Assembly (NCBI RefSeq): GCF_963678635.1
Contig: NC_087062.1
Location: 26,126,833 to 26,190,832, forward strand
DNA: 64,000 nucleotides
Source of the DNA: Symsagittifera roscoffensis
Taxonomy: Eukaryota > Xenacoelomorpha > Acoela > Convolutidae
Direction: 5' to 3'
The notes under the pieces: generated by a model
Told to the model about the DNA's origin: nothing
The model's database searches: none
The model's input: only the letters and a program-made list of their open reading frames with translations
Position numbers and translations under genes: made by a program
Part shown: in pieces, positions 60,974 to 64,000 of the stretch
Layout of the letters: each line of letters opens with the position of its first letter
How positions within the stretch are numbered: position 1 is the stretch's first letter

Positions 60974-61414
60974 TCAAATTGATGAAAAAATTATATCTGA
61001 ACTAACATCAATGGCTACAAAAGCGGCCAGAGCTCCCACCAACGGAATTTCCAAATCGTTCACGGTAATTGAGGACATGTTGATTCCAGTGGCCTCGAAT
61101 ATTTCCGAAACAATATTTGGATCTTCTTGATTAGGGTACCAGTTTGAGCTTTCGTCGTTTCCAATCGGGTCAGCTGAAACCGGGCTCCGTATCCAGCCTG
61201 GGTTGTTTCCAGTCGGCTCGTCTTCAATCGGGTTCCCGTATGAATTTTCCTGATAATAAATTGACCCGTAATTGAACACGGGAACGTGTGCATTTCTGCT
61301 GACTCTATAAAGCTTTTGTATTTTATTCTGAGTCAGCTCCAGAGTTCTCTTCGTCCATTGCCAGATGCCAGCACTGTCTGGAATTTTTTTGCTCTTGTTG
61401 CCGAACTGACTCAT
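60974..61414 (-). CDS. Candidate host gene or terminal exon, 146 aa, unknown
   Basis: ATG at 61414 (MSQFGNKSKKIPDSAGIWQW), TGA at 60974. A good acceptor (CACGTGTTTGCAG at about 61451) lies upstream, giving a short 5'-UTR stretch. A basic N-terminal half is followed by a Pro/Asn/Gly-rich middle with short related units (NPIEDEPTGNNPGWIRSPVS, DPIGNDESSNW) and a hydrophobic end (IPLVGALAAFVAIDVSSDII) that could be a C-terminal membrane anchor. No family was recognised. The even codon use and clean frame stand out from the AT-rich surroundings. Confidence 0.4.
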   Translation of the reverse strand: MSQFGNKSKKIPDSAGIWQWTKRTLELTQNKIQKLYRVSRNAHVPVFNYGSIYYQENSYGNPIEDEPTGNNPGWIRSPVSADPIGNDESSNWYPNQEDPNIVSEIFEATGINMSSITVNDLEIPLVGALAAFVAIDVSSDIIFSSI

Positions 61415-62284
61415 AGCTGCCACTCGAAATAGTAGAAATTTTTGGCTGCAAACACGTGAGAAAACCTGTCACGCAATACTAACAAGGAACTCTCATAAAA
61501 AAGTTTTCACAAAATTATACATATAGTTGAACATCAGAAAAACCAGGGGTGGATTTAAGGGGACGGGGGGATGCCTCCCTCTGGGATTCGACCCCCTCAA
61601 CAACCAAAGTGTGAACTGCGCTCGTTGAAAATTAATTTGGTCGACCTAAAAAAGTCTAGAAAATCCTAGATTCCGCTCCTGAGACAAAATAATATAATTG
61701 ACCGTTCTTCAATGTTTCCATTCTGAACAGTTTCACGTGGAAGGACTATTTTCTACCCAAGCTAAAGTGGCCCAGCTAAAGTTGGAGGTTCCTAATTGAT
61801 ATATATTTTTTCTTAAAGAATTATTTTGTGTGCTTGGCAAAAGTATAGTTGAATTTTCAAAATGTCAAAATATGAGCTTTACCCCAGTTTTTTCTATCAA
61901 AAATTAGATAATGCGAGGGCAGATCCCTGTAACTTGTTTTAATTCCTTCGATTGAACCCTTAGCCTCAAAATGGGCCGGGTCGAGTTGCAGAGTCAAAAA
62001 ACAGATTAAAATCGACATGTTGTTCTGTGATTGAAAAACTATTTTTTCCAAAGCGTCTATAAGACAGTAAAATAACACAACCACATGCATTTTGATGCTG
62101 CAAGTTTTGTCAATGGACAAATCAGCTTTTTTTGTGTACCTGCATCTTCCGCTAATCTATCTGGCGTAAGAAAAGTCATAACTATTAGATTGGTGACCCA
62201 TTCTTAGACCTTCCTGTTTTCTCAAAAACAACCCTACCAATTCTATAATTAACAGAAACAAACGCTTCCCACAAGCTGCCCGGG

Positions 62285-63015
62285 ATGACCGACACTTCTT
62301 ATCATACAATTTCCAAATATGAGAAACTTCTTGTCATACAATTCCATACGTACAGAAAATTGTATGAAATCTCTATGATAAACATTTTTCCATGTATGAA
62401 AATTGTATGATAGGTGTTTTTCCATTAACCAAAAAGTTTGATTTTTTCTTTCTAAATTTATGTTCTGAAAAAATTTCGGTTGTTTCAATTAAAAAATTTT
62501 CAAAATATCAGACATTGATCAAGGCATTTATAAACACCCCATACAAAAGAAATAAGAATTTTCAGCGTTTTTTGAAAAAAAAAATTTAAGTCAAAAGAAA
62601 ATAAAAGCCAATATTATCGTATCCAGGACTACGTTATGCACACAAAAAATTAAATTTTGCATGCAAAAAAATTTTTTGAAAAATGTTTGTTTGCGTACGA
62701 AATTCGATTTGCGGTTGAAAAAATCAAAAAATGTTTGGGCCAAATTTTCAAAAAAATTTTGTGTCGCCATCAAAAAAATGCCTGTCTTACAATTTTTATA
62801 TATGGGAATTGTATTATAAGCATTTTTTTTTTCAAAAAACGAAAACCTCGGTTTTTTATTACCAGACTGTTTTATTAGAATCAAACAGCCACAGAAATAA
62901 GTTTACATCTTTTTTCAACCATTTTTAGAAATTGTATGAAAATTGTATGACAAGCATTTTTCCACACACTTGATGTATGGAATTGTATGATAAGCATTTT
63001 CGGTGTATGGAGGTC
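62285..63015 (+). repeat. Repeat family with TTGTATGATAAGCATTTTTC units, partly inverted
   Basis: Copies of AATTGTATGATAAGCATTTT occur near 62398, 62810, 62945 and 62980. An inverted form (CTTATCATACAATTTCC) near 62297 makes a palindrome over about 62297-62420. It could be a degraded MITE cluster. Confidence 0.5.
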
Positions 63016-63225
63016 AACCCGGGTGTTCTTCCTATTGTTGAGCTCTTAATCTTAGGTTTGACAAACCCATTGTTCCAAGTCCTTTGCGGTTTCGCTACCA
63101 AACTCAGAGAACAGGCAATTACGCAGAAACTTTCCCTGCAACCTTTTCTTCTGGCTGAACTAATTTAAAAAAACCAATGACCAACTTGGTCAAAATTTTG
63201 TGAGAACTAAATTTTCCCAAGAACG

Positions 63226-63340
63226 TCGAGAGTAGAGCAAAGTAAAAAGAGATTAGCTGAATGTGCAGGCTCAGATAGGGGGTACCATTTATTCCATTTG
63301 AGCCACTTTGGTGAAATTCAGCAGGTTGGCTTTTGAGAAA
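63226..63340 (+). repeat. Dispersed repeat, copy 2 (see 29456-29573)
   Basis: A diverged copy of the block into which the old gypsy element inserted. It shows the uninterrupted arrangement across TTTTGAGAA. Confidence 0.5.
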
Positions 63341-64000
63341 ATTGAAAGAAGAAATTCGGAAAAGTTTAAAGTTTTCCAACGTTTTCCAAAAAATAATCAG
63401 ATATATATACTCTTAACAAATTTTTTTCTATCAGATGTTTGGATAATGTCAATAAAAACTAATACGGAGGTTGACCCCTCAATTGCATTTACTGCGTCAT
63501 GGGCATCTACTATACCAACTACGCCACTGAGGTTTATGAAAAACCCCTCTCATACAAGTTTGATTTAGAAAAGCAAAGCAGCATTGAACGCTCTCCATCT
63601 CAGCAATTTCAGCTTCTGCTGTTTAACTGTCACAGAATTTATAAATTATGATCAACCAGAAAATAAGATGATTTTGACTAAAAACAAATACGAAGTTCTG
63701 AAGAAATAAATAATCGAACAAAGTATTGCCACAGCTACATTTCGTTTTTTTTCAAGCAGAAGTCTTCGAAGAAAATAACACAATAAAACTTCTTAGGCAG
63801 TATTTTGAATTTAGCCCAATGAAAGTCTTCGTTTCCTTCATAGTGAAATGTGGCATGTGATTCAACTACCCAAATCAAAATGTTTGGTTCCAACACACAC
63901 CAAACACACTCAGCAGATAGTTTTGTGATATGAAAAACAAAAAAAAACCATTTGGTTATATATAACGCACTGAGTTCAACAATTTGAAAAAATTCTAAGG

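Noticed and set aside
62249..62488. 79-codon minus ORF near the palindromic repeats
   Set aside because: It lies within the TTGTATGATAAG repeat family; no motif or splice support.

Overview
The window is AT-rich animal genomic DNA: a metazoan, probably an invertebrate. I cannot place it more closely. The evidence is spliced exons of a von Willebrand factor A (VWA) protein, T-rich introns ending in TTTCAG-type acceptors, and four kinds of animal transposable element: BEL/Pao, two Ty3/gypsy-like LTR elements and a Polinton/Maverick. Most of the sequence is mobile DNA lying in and around the VWA gene.

Layout. (a) 1-3155, minus strand: a decayed BEL/Pao retrotransposon running off the left edge. 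(b) 3885-4245 and 29002-29142, minus strand: two exons whose phases match and which together give most of one VWA domain, separated by an intron of about 24.8 kb. (c) 4544-6018: a very recent B-A-B duplication that copied a piece of the BEL/Pao remnant. (d) 9011-27868, plus strand and inside that intron: an 18.9 kb envelope-bearing LTR element. Its two 399-bp LTRs look identical and all its large frames are open. Its frames are a 155-residue leader ORF, gag-pro, pol (entered from gag by an apparent +1 shift), two small membrane ORFs, a 378-codon frame with no AUG, an envelope-like glycoprotein and a 599-residue unknown protein. The last five frames abut or overlap like a polycistronic cassette. 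A diverged relative of its LTR sits alone at 6232-6600. (e) 29574-36722, minus strand: an old, frame-broken Ty3/gypsy element with a 5-bp target duplication (GAGAA) and an internal minisatellite carrying octamer and CCAAT motifs. (f) 38835-56349: a 17.5 kb Polinton with about 245-bp terminal inverted repeats (TIRs) and a 6-bp target duplication (AACTGA). (g) 56356-64000: repeat-rich DNA with one candidate small gene at 60974-61414.

How the genes work together. The Polinton encodes a complete virus-like set: protein-primed DNA polymerase B (two introns), retroviral-type integrase, packaging ATPase, adenain-like protease, major and minor capsid proteins, and several conserved small proteins. 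It also carries a PC4-like single-strand-binding protein and a protein with an HxH motif. Its large genes carry frame breaks and stops, several in homopolymer runs, and a 200-N assembly gap falls in the capsid region, so decay and assembly error cannot be separated here. The large LTR element combines standard retrotransposon replication genes with an unusually long 3' cassette of membrane and accessory proteins. This is the best candidate in the window for an undescribed system.

Start sites were chosen as ATG where possible. No tRNA, rRNA or CRISPR was seen.
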